A DNA stretch of 64,000 nt from DAOTXL01 sp034435455 (GTDB taxonomy: Bacteria; Chloroflexota; Anaerolineae; JAAYZQ01), in the NCBI GenBank assembly GCA_034435455.1, contig DAOTXL010000042.1:1-64000 (forward strand), read 5' to 3'. The position numbers and the translations under genes are program-made. The notes below the pieces were generated by a model. That model ran no database searches, was not told where the DNA came from, and saw nothing but the letters and a program-made list of their open reading frames with translations. Positions 22,547 through 30,593 of this stretch are shown in pieces; within the stretch, counting starts at the first letter, position 1; each line of letters starts with the position of its first letter.

Positions 22547-25036
22547 ATGCGGTACGGTTTCTTTGACGACGAACGCCGGGAGTATGTCATCACCCGGCCC
22601 GATACCCCGCTCCCCTGGATCAACTACCTGGGGAGCGAATCGTACTTTGGCCTGATCTCCAACACCGCCGGCGGGTACTCGTTCTACCGCGATGCCCGGC
22701 TGCGGCGCCTCACCCGCTACCGGTACAACAACGTCCCACCGGATTCGGGCGGTCGCTACCTCTATCTGCGGGATGATGGCAACGGGGAGGACCCAACCGC
22801 CTCCCGCCCCTATTGGTCACCCTCCTGGCAGCCAACCCGCCACAGCGGGGCGCTGCCCTTCCCCTATACCTGCCGGCACGGGCTGGGTTATACCCTGATC
22901 GGCTCCACCTACCGTGGGATCCAGGCCGAGACCTGCTATTTTGTGCCGCCGGGCGAAACGCTGGAGGTATGGCACCTGACCCTGACCAACCACCGCCCCA
23001 CCCCGGCCCGGCTTTCGGTCTTTTCGGCCGTCGAGTTCTGCCTGTGGGACGCCTGGGATGACGCCACCAACTTTCAGCGCAACTGGAACATCGGCGAGGT
23101 AGAGGTAGAGAACGGCGTCATCTACCACAAGACCGAGTACCGCGAACGGCGGAACCACTTTGCCTTTTTCGCCTGCTCCGAGGAGCTGTCGGGGTTCGAC
23201 ACGCAGCGCGAGGCGTTCCTGGGGCCGTATCGCGGCTGGGATAGCCCCCTCGCCGTCGAGCGCGGCTGCTCCTTCAACTCGCTGGCCCACGGTTGGGCCC
23301 CCATCGGCTCCCACCACGTCCGGGTCACCCTGGAACCGGGAGAGTCGCGCCAGATCATCTTTTTGCTGGGCTACCACGAGAACCCCGCCGACCACAAGTT
23401 CGATCCCCCCGGCTCCCAGACGATCAACAAACAGACGGTGCGGCCGATCCTGGACCGGTATCTGCAAGCGGAGAACGGCAACGCCGCCCTGGCCGCCCTG
23501 CGCACCGGCTGGGACAACCTGCTGAGCGCCTTTCAGGTGCAGACGCCCGACGAGCATACCAACCGCATGGTCAACATCTGGAACGCTTATCAGTGCATGG
23601 TCACCTTTAACCTCTCCCGCTCTGCCTCTTTCTTCGAGTCGGGGGTCGGGCGAGGGATGGGCTTCCGCGACTCGAACCAGGACCTGTTGGGCTTTGTGCA
23701 CATGGTGCCGGCCCGCGCCCGGCAGCGTCTGCTCGACCTGGCGGCCACCCAGTTGCCCAACGGCGGGGCGTACCACCAGTACCAGCCGCTTACCAAACGG
23801 GGCAACGATGCCGTGGGCAGCGGCTTTAACGACGACCCACTGTGGCTGGTGCTGAGCACCGCCGCCTACCTGAAGGAAACCGGCGACGCCAGCCTCCTGG
23901 ACGAACCGGTGCCCTACGATAACCGGCCCGGCAGCGAGACGCCGCTGTACGAACACCTGCAACGCTGCCTGCGCTACACCCTCGACCGGTTAGGGCCGCA
24001 CGGCCTGCCGCTCATCGGCCGTGCCGACTGGAACGACTGCCTGAACCTGAACACCTTTTCCAGCACCCCCGGCGAATCGTTCCAGACGGCAGCCATCAAG
24101 GACGGCCAGACCGCCGAGTCGGTGTTCATCGCCGGGCTGTTTGTGCTGGCGGCCAGGGAAATGGCAGAGATCAGCCGCTGGGCCCAGGGGCGAGTCAAAA
24201 GCCGCCTCGATCCGCCGGAGAGGTACCTGGAGGCAGCCGGGCGGATGGCGCAGGCCGTGCTGGAGCATGGCTGGGACGGGGAATGGTTTTTGCGCGCCTA
24301 TGACGATTTGGGGCGGAAGATCGGCTCCCACGAGTGTGAGGAGGGCCGCATCTTTGTCGAGCCCCAGGGGATGTGCATCCTGGCCGGCATCGGCCTGGAG
24401 GATGGCCGGGCCGAAAAGGCGCTGGCTTCTGTGGAAAAATACCTGGCCACGCCCCATGGCATCGTCCTGCAACAGCCGGCCTACTCACGCTACTACCTCC
24501 ACCTGGGCGAGATCTCCTCCTATCCGCCAGGCTACAAGGAGAACGCCGGCATCTTTTGTCACACTAACCCCTGGATCATGATCGCCGAGGCGATGGTGGG
24601 CCACGGCGACCGGGCGTATGACTACTACCGGCGCATCAACCCCTCGGCGCGGGAGGAGATCAGCGACCTGCACCGCTGCGAGCCCTATGTCTATGCCCAG
24701 ATGATCGCCGGGCGCGACGCACCGACCCACGGCGAGGCCAAGAACTCGTGGCTGACCGGCACGGCGGCATGGAATTACGTGGCCATCACCCAATGGATCC
24801 TGGGCATCCGCCCCACGTTCGACGGCCTGCAGATCGCCCCGGTCCTGCCCACCGCCTGGACCGGCTTCCAGGCCAGGCGCCGCTTTCGCGGCGTGACCTA
24901 TCACATTTCGGTCGAGCGCCTGGGGCCGGGGAACACCGTTTCTCTCACCGTGGACGGACAGTCGGTGGCGGGCACCCTCGTCCCCCCGCCGGTGGATGGC
25001 CAGACCGAGGTGACGGTCCAGGTCACCCTGTCTTAA
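22547..25036 (+). CDS. GH94 family glycoside phosphorylase (cellobiose phosphorylase type)
   Basis: 829 aa from ATG 22547 (after GAGGGG); ATG 22529, overlapping the oppF-type stop, is the alternative. GH94 enzymes phosphorolyse beta-1,4 (cellobiose, cellodextrins) or related glucosides, giving glucose 1-phosphate. Visible: the N-terminal beta-sandwich (MRYGFFDDERREYVITRPDT, NNVPPDSGGRYLYLRDD), the (alpha/alpha)6 catalytic barrel with SASFFESGVGRGMGFRDSNQ and general-acid Asp in RADWNDCLNL (near residue 490), and LTGTAAWNY followed by the C-terminal sheet. Length is typical. Last gene of the sugar-transport run; with GH130 it forms a phosphorolytic, ATP-saving pathway. Confidence 0.93.
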   Translation: MRYGFFDDERREYVITRPDTPLPWINYLGSESYFGLISNTAGGYSFYRDARLRRLTRYRYNNVPPDSGGRYLYLRDDGNGEDPTASRPYWSPSWQPTRHSGALPFPYTCRHGLGYTLIGSTYRGIQAETCYFVPPGETLEVWHLTLTNHRPTPARLSVFSAVEFCLWDAWDDATNFQRNWNIGEVEVENGVIYHKTEYRERRNHFAFFACSEELSGFDTQREAFLGPYRGWDSPLAVERGCSFNSLAHGWAPIGSHHVRVTLEPGESRQIIFLLGYHENPADHKFDPPGSQTINKQTVRPILDRYLQAENGNAALAALRTGWDNLLSAFQVQTPDEHTNRMVNIWNAYQCMVTFNLSRSASFFESGVGRGMGFRDSNQDLLGFVHMVPARARQRLLDLAATQLPNGGAYHQYQPLTKRGNDAVGSGFNDDPLWLVLSTAAYLKETGDASLLDEPVPYDNRPGSETPLYEHLQRCLRYTLDRLGPHGLPLIGRADWNDCLNLNTFSSTPGESFQTAAIKDGQTAESVFIAGLFVLAAREMAEISRWAQGRVKSRLDPPERYLEAAGRMAQAVLEHGWDGEWFLRAYDDLGRKIGSHECEEGRIFVEPQGMCILAGIGLEDGRAEKALASVEKYLATPHGIVLQQPAYSRYYLHLGEISSYPPGYKENAGIFCHTNPWIMIAEAMVGHGDRAYDYYRRINPSAREEISDLHRCEPYVYAQMIAGRDAPTHGEAKNSWLTGTAAWNYVAITQWILGIRPTFDGLQIAPVLPTAWTGFQARRRFRGVTYHISVERLGPGNTVSLTVDGQSVAGTLVPPPVDGQTEVTVQVTLS

Positions 25037-25163
25037 AGGACAGATCGCCGTCGTCAACGAGCCACCGGTATCCCCCTTCCGAAGCCAACGCTGCTGTCTG
25101 GCCCTCGCCGGGTTGAAACCCCATGACAGGCCACCTGGGCTCCTGCCCAGAGCACCTGGTGAA

Positions 25164-25194
25164 TTGGGCAAACAAACCAACTGTGTGGTATAAT
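25164..25194 (+). promoter_or_regulatory. Promoter of the M20 peptidase gene
   Basis: TATAAT at 25189-25194 is consensus. The upstream TTGGGC (25164-25169) is at a 19-bp spacing, so it is a weaker -35. The preceding 25037-25163 holds no gene, only small GC hairpins such as CTGGGC/GCCCAG at 25135-25150. Confidence 0.65.
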
Positions 25195-25260
25195 AGGCTG
25201 TGTACCAGACCAGGGGCACACCTGCACAACAGGCCCATCAAAACGACAACGAGGTGATCT

Positions 25261-26625
25261 ATGAAAGCTCTCGAATATGCACGGACGAACCGGCATTGGT
25301 TCCTGGGGGAACTGCAAGAGTTCCTCGCCATCCCCAGCGTCAGCACCCAGCCGGAGCACAAGGCCGACATGAAACGGGCAGCCATGTGGCTGCGGGACAA
25401 ATTGCTGGCCGCCGGATTTCCCCGGGCTGAGGTCGTGCCCACGCCGGGCTACCCGGTGGTCTATGCCCAGTGGCTGGCTGCCGGACCCAACGCGCCGACG
25501 ATCCTGATCTACGGCCACTACGATGTCCAGCCACCCGAACCCCTGGACCAGTGGCGCACCCCACCGTTCGAGCCGACCATCGTCGGCGACGACATCTTTG
25601 CCCGGGGCGCGTCAGACGACAAAGGGCAGATGTACACCTATGTCAAGGCCGTGGAGGCGTTCAAAGAGACAGCCGGCAGCCCCCCGATCAACATCAAGTG
25701 CGTCTTTGAGGGTGAGGAAGAGGTAGGCAGCCCCAACCTGGAGCCGTTCATCCGCGAACACGCCGGGCTGCTGTCGGCCGATGTGGCGGTCGCCTCCGAC
25801 ACGCACATCCTGGGCAAGGACCTGCCCTCCATCGTCTATGCCGTGCGCGGGCTGGCCTTTGCCGAGGTCGAGGTGACCGGCCCTGACCATGATCTGCACT
25901 CCGGCATCTTTGGCGGTGCCGTACACAACCCCATCCACGCCCTGAGCGCCATGATCGCCAGACTGCATGATGAAAACGGCCGCATCGCCATCCCCGGCTT
26001 CTACGACAAGGTGCGAGAGCTCAGCCCCGAGGAACGGGATGAGCTGGCCAGAATCCCCTTTGACCGCAAAGCGTGGCTGCGAGAAGCCGGGGTGCGGGCC
26101 GATTGGGGCGAGCAGAAATACACCATCCTGGAGCGCAAAACCGCCCGCCCCACCCTGGACGTAAACGGCATGTGGGGCGGCTATATCGGGCCGGGGACCA
26201 AGACCGTGCTGCCCAGCAAAGCCTACGCCAAGATCTCGATGCGGTTGGTGCCCGACCAGCACCCGGCCGAGATCACCCAACTGCTGGCGGCCTACCTGAC
26301 CGAGATCGCGCCGCCGACGGTCAAGGTCCAGGTGCGGAGCCTCCATGGCGGAGAGGGAGCCATCATCCGCCGCGACAGCCCGGCGATGAAGGCCGCCTTC
26401 CAGGCCTATACCCGCAGCTTTGGCCGGGAGCCGATCTTTGTCCGGGAAGGGGGCTCCATCCCGGTCATCGCCACCTTCCAAAAGGTGCTGGGCCTGGAAA
26501 CGATCCTGATGGGCTTTGGCCTGCCCGACGACCGGCTGCACTCCCCCAACGAGAAACTACACCTGCCCAACTTTTACCGGGGGATCGAGACGGTCATCCA
26601 TTTCATGGCCATTCTGAGCCAATAG
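25261..26625 (+). CDS. M20 family metallopeptidase (dipeptidase / CNDP-like)
   Basis: 454 aa, ATG at 25261 after ACGAGGTGATCT. This is a cytosolic zinc exopeptidase cleaving dipeptides or acylated amino acids. Family motifs occur in order: metal His/Asp in YGHYDVQPPE, bridging Asp in ARGASDDKG, catalytic Glu pair in FEGEEEVGS, Asp in VASDTHIL, dimerisation-domain GPDHDLHSGIFGG, and C-terminal His in DRLHSPNEKLHLPNF. It matches the M20A/CNDP layout rather than ArgE or DapE. Sits alone behind its own promoter. Confidence 0.92.
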   Translation: MKALEYARTNRHWFLGELQEFLAIPSVSTQPEHKADMKRAAMWLRDKLLAAGFPRAEVVPTPGYPVVYAQWLAAGPNAPTILIYGHYDVQPPEPLDQWRTPPFEPTIVGDDIFARGASDDKGQMYTYVKAVEAFKETAGSPPINIKCVFEGEEEVGSPNLEPFIREHAGLLSADVAVASDTHILGKDLPSIVYAVRGLAFAEVEVTGPDHDLHSGIFGGAVHNPIHALSAMIARLHDENGRIAIPGFYDKVRELSPEERDELARIPFDRKAWLREAGVRADWGEQKYTILERKTARPTLDVNGMWGGYIGPGTKTVLPSKAYAKISMRLVPDQHPAEITQLLAAYLTEIAPPTVKVQVRSLHGGEGAIIRRDSPAMKAAFQAYTRSFGREPIFVREGGSIPVIATFQKVLGLETILMGFGLPDDRLHSPNEKLHLPNFYRGIETVIHFMAILSQ

Positions 26626-26652
26626 CCGCAAAGGCATGTATGATCGAGACCT

Positions 26653-27513
26653 ATGGCATCCTGGAGAGCCAGCCTTCCCGGCGAACCGGCACCCCACCTT
26701 CACCAGGACAAAAAGGGCGCCATCTATGACGATTTCATGGCCGGTCCCGCTCCCCATTGGCGCCGCTACGTGACCGGTAACGGGGCGCTGGAAGCCACCG
26801 GTTCGACCCTGCGCTTCCTGACGGCCAACGCCACCGCCCGCACCTACTCCAACGCGCAGATAGACGACTATCAGGGCCTGCCGCGCCGTCGCTTCCCCTG
26901 GCGGCCCCCGCTGCGCCTGACGGTCCGCGCCCGCTTTTCCCACCCCATCCGCGGCCAGGCGGACGGCCTGCGCGGCACCGCCGGCTTTGGCTTCTGGAAC
27001 GACCCCTTTCTGATGACCGGAGCCCGCACGCCAACCCTGCCCCGCGCCGTCTGGTTTTTCGTCGCTTCCCCGCCTTCAGAGATGAAACTGGACCTGGATA
27101 CGCCCGGGTACGGCTGGAAAGCGGCCGTCATAGACACCCTGCGGCCGGCGGCGGTGCTGCTGGCTCCCTTTGCCCTGCCGGCAGCCCTGATCATGAACCT
27201 GCGCCCCGTGTACCGCCGCCTGTGGCCGGCCATTCAACAGGCACTCCAGATCGGCGAGGCCGAAATCGGCGCCGACATGACCGTCTGGCACACCTACGTC
27301 CTGGACTGGGGCGTGGAACGGGCGAGCTTCTGGGTGGACGATCGGCCGGTGCTGTATGCCCCTGCGCCGCGCGGTCCCCTGGGCTTTGTCATGTGGCTGG
27401 ACAATCAATATCTGACCGTCACCCCCTGGGGGCGGTTCGGCCGGGGCCTGTTGGACGTACCGGGCCGCCAGTGGATGGAGGTGGAGCGACTGGCTATTGA
27501 GCCTCAAAAGTAG
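26653..27513 (+). CDS. Conserved hypothetical, concanavalin-like jelly-roll predicted
   Basis: 286 aa, ATG at 26653. There is no signal peptide. The sequence is beta-rich, with DDFMAGPAPHWRRYVTGNGA at the start, GTAGFGFWNDPF in the middle, and HTYVLDWGVERASFWVDD followed by GFVMWLDNQYLTVTPWGRF near the end. This pattern resembles laminarinase/GH16-like or LamG jelly-rolls, but no GH16 catalytic ExDxxE is present, so I do not call an enzyme. A hydrophobic stretch near 165-185 (AAVLLAPFALPAALIM) is odd for a soluble jelly-roll. Confidence 0.55.
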   Translation: MASWRASLPGEPAPHLHQDKKGAIYDDFMAGPAPHWRRYVTGNGALEATGSTLRFLTANATARTYSNAQIDDYQGLPRRRFPWRPPLRLTVRARFSHPIRGQADGLRGTAGFGFWNDPFLMTGARTPTLPRAVWFFVASPPSEMKLDLDTPGYGWKAAVIDTLRPAAVLLAPFALPAALIMNLRPVYRRLWPAIQQALQIGEAEIGADMTVWHTYVLDWGVERASFWVDDRPVLYAPAPRGPLGFVMWLDNQYLTVTPWGRFGRGLLDVPGRQWMEVERLAIEPQK

Positions 27514-27539
27514 TAACCACTCAGATGGGCTACTTGTTC

Positions 27540-27590
27540 ACCACAAAGGACACAAAGAATCCAAGAGAAAACCTTGATGTCCTTCGTGGT
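27540..27590. repeat. Imperfect inverted repeat, possibly dispersed element or terminator
   Basis: Arms ACCACAAAGGACA (27540-27552) and TGTCCTTCGTGGT (27578-27590) pair at 12 of 13 positions across a 25-nt AT-rich loop. It lies between the jelly-roll gene and the nitroreductase gene. Its composition differs from the GC-rich surroundings, hinting at a small dispersed repeat. Confidence 0.55.
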
Positions 27591-27646
27591 AAAGAACATG
27601 GCTGAGCAGTTGCCAAAAGTAAAGAGAAAATCCTGCGAGGAGGAAC

Positions 27647-28150
27647 ATGGACGAACGACTCAAGATCATCTTTTCCCGGCGCAGCATCCGGCAGTACACC
27701 GCTGAGCCGGTGAGCGAAACCGACCTGCAAAACCTGCTGGAGGCGGGCATGGCTGCCCCCTCGGCATCAAACCGCAAGCCGTGGCATTTTGTCGTGGTCA
27801 CCGACCGGGAGGTGCTCACAGCCCTGGCCGCTGCCCATCCCTTTGGCAAAATGCTCGCCCAGGCAGCGGTAGCCATCGCCGTGTGCGGCGACCCGGCCCT
27901 CTCCGACTGGTGGACACAAGACTGCGCTGCCGCCACAGAAAACATCCTGATTGCCGCGGCGGGGCTGGGCCTGGGCGGCGTATGGCTGGGTTGCCACGGA
28001 CGGCCCGAACGGGAGCAGGCCATCCGCGACGTGCTGGGCATCCCCACCGAGATCGGCATCCTGAGCCTGCTGGCCATCGGCCATCCTGCCGAACAGAAAC
28101 AGGCCCGCACCCAATACGACCCGGACCGGGTCCACGCCAACCGGTGGTAG
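27647..28150 (+). CDS. Nitroreductase family FMN protein
   Basis: 167 aa, ATG at 27647 after GCGAGGAGGAAC. The FMN-binding motif SRRSIRQYTAEPVSE begins near residue 10, followed by AAPSASNRKPWHFVVV (second FMN contact), DCAAATENILIAAAGLGLGGVWLG and the C-terminal LLAIGHPAEQK. Short single-domain nitroreductases reduce nitro, quinone or enone substrates with NAD(P)H as homodimers. The physiological substrate is not evident. Confidence 0.9.
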   Translation: MDERLKIIFSRRSIRQYTAEPVSETDLQNLLEAGMAAPSASNRKPWHFVVVTDREVLTALAAAHPFGKMLAQAAVAIAVCGDPALSDWWTQDCAAATENILIAAAGLGLGGVWLGCHGRPEREQAIRDVLGIPTEIGILSLLAIGHPAEQKQARTQYDPDRVHANRW

Positions 28151-28187
28151 CCGGCATCCACCCGGCCCCTCACCCCCTGGCGCCACC

Positions 28188-29474
28188 ATGCAGGCCCCGA
28201 CAGGATCGGCAGTGAAGGTCTCCCACCCGGCCAGACTAACGCTTTTCACCCTCTTCTGGGCGAATTTCATCAACTTTTTCGACCGTCAGATCCTGGCGGC
28301 GCTGGCTCCGGTCCTGAAGGACTACTGGCGCCTCAGCGACTACCAGGTGGGGCTGCTGGCCACCGCCTTCGAGATCACCTATGCCCTGGCCCCGGTGCCC
28401 GTCGCCATCCTGGCCGACCGCTGGCTGCGCCGCCGCGTGGTTGCCCTGGCGCTGGCTGTATGGAGCGGGGCGATGGCCCTCACCGGGGCAGCCGGCTCCT
28501 TCGCCACCCTGTTGGCAGGGCGGGCCGGCCTGGGCCTGGGCGAGGCCGGCTATGGCCCCGCGGCGCTGGCCTGGCTGAGCGACCTCTTCCCCCCCTCCTA
28601 TCGCTCGCGGGTGGTGGGCATCCACGACATGGCGCTCATGGTCGGATCGGCGGCCGGCTATGCCCTGGGTGGCGTGCTGGGCAAGGCTTTGGGCTGGCGG
28701 CCGGTCTTTATCCTGGCCGCATTGCCCGGCCTGTTGCTGGCCGTGGCCATCTGGCTGCTACCGGAACCGGCCCGGGGCCAGAGCGACCGCCAGGCGCTGG
28801 GGCTGGAAGAAACCCACAGGCCCGTTCCGCCCACCCCTCTGGCAACGGCCCTGCCCGAACTGCTGGCTGTGCCCACCTTTGTCGTGGTGGTCGTCGTCGG
28901 GACCCTGATCAACCTGGCCACGGCAGGGCTGATCTACTGGCTGCCCAGCTTTGCCGTGCGGCTGCACGGCCTGGGCGTGGACCAGGCTGGCGTGATCCTC
29001 GGCGCGCTGACGGTGGTAGCCGGTGCGGCAGGGGTCCTGTCCGGCGGCTTTCTGGCCGACCGGCTGCTGGAGCGCACCCCGGCCGGGCGGCTGCTGACCT
29101 TCAGCGCCGGCTATGCCATCGGCTTCCCGCTGGCCGTGGCTGCCATCCTGACGCGCCAGACCGGCCCGTTCCTTATCCTGGCGACGCTGGCTGTTTACCT
29201 CTTTGCCTTCTACCTGCCCTGCCTGGCCCCCCTGATCCACCAGGTCATCCGGCCCGAGCGGCGGGCTACGGCCCTGGGGGTGTGCCTGTTTGTCATCCAC
29301 ATCCTGGGCAACGCCCCGGCCCCGGCCCTGATCGGCCACCTGTCGGATCAGACCGGCGACCTGCGGCTGGGGCTGGTCTCTGCCCTGAGCGTGGCGCTGC
29401 TGGGCGCGGCCATCGGCCTGTGGGGCACGCGCTTTGTCGAACGGGATACCCGGGCGATGCTGGCCAGGTTGTAA
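28188..29474 (+). CDS. MFS transporter (Spinster-like)
   Basis: 428 aa, ATG at 28188, 37 bp after the nitroreductase. Twelve hydrophobic segments are present. The first reads FWANFINFFDRQILAALAPV, the hallmark FxDR region of Spns-like and ACS-type carriers. The loop-2/3 signature is LADRWLRRRVVALAL, and ARAGLGLGEAGYGPAAL-like residues near 110-125 are also typical. Substrate unknown; relatives carry organic anions or lipids. Stops 14 bp before the convergent aldolase gene. Confidence 0.87.
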   Translation: MQAPTGSAVKVSHPARLTLFTLFWANFINFFDRQILAALAPVLKDYWRLSDYQVGLLATAFEITYALAPVPVAILADRWLRRRVVALALAVWSGAMALTGAAGSFATLLAGRAGLGLGEAGYGPAALAWLSDLFPPSYRSRVVGIHDMALMVGSAAGYALGGVLGKALGWRPVFILAALPGLLLAVAIWLLPEPARGQSDRQALGLEETHRPVPPTPLATALPELLAVPTFVVVVVVGTLINLATAGLIYWLPSFAVRLHGLGVDQAGVILGALTVVAGAAGVLSGGFLADRLLERTPAGRLLTFSAGYAIGFPLAVAAILTRQTGPFLILATLAVYLFAFYLPCLAPLIHQVIRPERRATALGVCLFVIHILGNAPAPALIGHLSDQTGDLRLGLVSALSVALLGAAIGLWGTRFVERDTRAMLARL

Positions 29475-29488
29475 AAGGGCCAGACCCC

Positions 29489-30388
29489 CTACAGCAGCCC
29501 ACCCTCGGCCAGGATCGCCTGCAATGTCTGCCGCTCCGCCTCGGTGATCGGCAGCAGCGGCGGGCGCACCGGCCCCCCGTAGTAGCCCAACATATCCAGC
29601 GCCGCCTTTAGCCCGGCGATGCCAAAGCGGGTGGTCACCGCTGCATTCACCGGGAGCATCCGCCGCTGAAGCTCCGCCGCCTCGTCCCACCGCCCGGCCT
29701 TGAACAGGCGATAGAGGTCGCTCGCCGCCTGGGGAGCGACGTTGGCCAGGGCCAGCACACCGCCTACCGCCCCCACCGCCAGCCCGGCAAAGAAAAAGCC
29801 CGCCGATCCGGCCAGCACCTGAAACGCAGGCCCCACCAGCCGCACCGTATCGGCCATTTTGGTAATATTGCCGCCGGTATCTTTGACCCCCACAATGTTG
29901 GGATGCTGCGCGGCGCGGGCGATGGTGGCCGCGTCCAGGTCCACCCCGGTGTTCGACGGCACGTTGTACAGCAAAACCGGGATGGGGGAGGCGTCGGCCA
30001 CGGCGTAAAAGTGGCCGACCAGGGCCTCGGCTGTCATCCGGCCCTTGTAATAGTGCGGCGTGACGACCAGGGCAGCATCGGCGCCGACCTCGGCTGCCCG
30101 GCGGGTCAGGGCGATGGTCGCGCGGGTGGACTCGCAACCGGTGCCGGCGATCATCAGCCGGTCGGCCGGGATCGCCTGGCGGGCCGTTTCCAGCAGGCGC
30201 AGCTTTTCCCCCTCGTCGAGCAGGACCCCCTCGCCATTGGAACCCAGGACCACATAGCCGGCCAGGTCGTAGCGGTTCCACCGCGCCAGGTTCTCGGCCA
30301 GCGCCCGGCAGGCAACCTCTCCTGTCGCGTCAAAGGGGGTAGGGATGGGTGGGAACACCCCTCTGAGCGAAAAATTCGATCGTTTCAT
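29489..30388 (-). CDS. DapA/HOGA-family class I aldolase
   Basis: 299 aa. ATG 30388 follows CGGAGGTGAACTCG and gives the usual N-terminus (GVFPPIPTPFD). The Schiff-base Lys169 is in VGVKDTGGN and the catalytic Tyr141 in LLYNVPSNTG. The GSNGEG motif near residue 49 replaces the GTTGE of true dihydrodipicolinate synthases and is nearer to 4-hydroxy-2-oxoglutarate aldolase-type members. The likely reaction is a pyruvate aldol addition or cleavage on a hydroxy-keto acid. It is divergent from a SIS-domain gene, so a sugar-acid or amino-sugar substrate is possible. Confidence 0.87.
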   Translation of the reverse strand: MKRSNFSLRGVFPPIPTPFDATGEVACRALAENLARWNRYDLAGYVVLGSNGEGVLLDEGEKLRLLETARQAIPADRLMIAGTGCESTRATIALTRRAAEVGADAALVVTPHYYKGRMTAEALVGHFYAVADASPIPVLLYNVPSNTGVDLDAATIARAAQHPNIVGVKDTGGNITKMADTVRLVGPAFQVLAGSAGFFFAGLAVGAVGGVLALANVAPQAASDLYRLFKAGRWDEAAELQRRMLPVNAAVTTRFGIAGLKAALDMLGYYGGPVRPPLLPITEAERQTLQAILAEGGLL

Positions 30389-30412
30389 CGAGTTCACCTC
30401 CGAGTCAGGCAC

Positions 30413-30442
30413 ATTGTAGCACGGCATCAGGGGTCGAGTCAA
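30413..30442 (-). promoter_or_regulatory. Promoter of the DapA/HOGA-type gene
   Basis: Minus-strand TTGACT (30442-30437) and TACAAT (30418-30413) with an 18-bp spacer, just ahead of the GGAGG and ATG at 30388. The leader would be about 18 nt. Confidence 0.78.
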
Positions 30443-30456
30443 ATGCCCAAGGCCAT

Positions 30457-30486
30457 TTGCAGAAACAACCGGAGCTGGGGTAGAAT
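30457..30486 (+). promoter_or_regulatory. Promoter of the SIS-domain gene
   Basis: TTGCAG (30457-30462) and TAGAAT (30481-30486) with an 18-bp spacer. It is back to back with the aldolase promoter, 15 bp apart, so one regulator could control both. Confidence 0.7.
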
Positions 30487-30502
30487 GAAAGAGCCGTCCT
30501 GT

Positions 30503-30556
30503 TCCCTGGCACACCCCCAGGGACGAAAATGGTAGGGGCCGCCCTCGCGGCGGCCC
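30503..30556 (+). other. Two stem-loops in the SIS-gene leader
   Basis: The first stem is TCCCTGG (30503-30509) with CCAGGGA (30517-30523). The second is GGGCCGCC (30536-30543) with GGCGGCCC (30549-30556) across a five-nt loop. Both stems are perfect and lie in the ~100-nt 5' leader before the ribosome site at ~30586. Confidence 0.6.
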
Positions 30557-30593
30557 GGGGTACCGTCCGCCGTTTATTTTCACAGGAGGGGCG

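Noticed and set aside
25110..25122. GGGTTGAAACCCC, resembling the end of a CRISPR repeat
   Set aside because: Only one copy exists and no spacer array or cas gene is present; it is a small local palindrome.
24984..25260. Short minus-strand frames around the GH94 3' end as separate genes
   Set aside because: They are antisense to GH94 or span the M20 promoter and carry no family motif.
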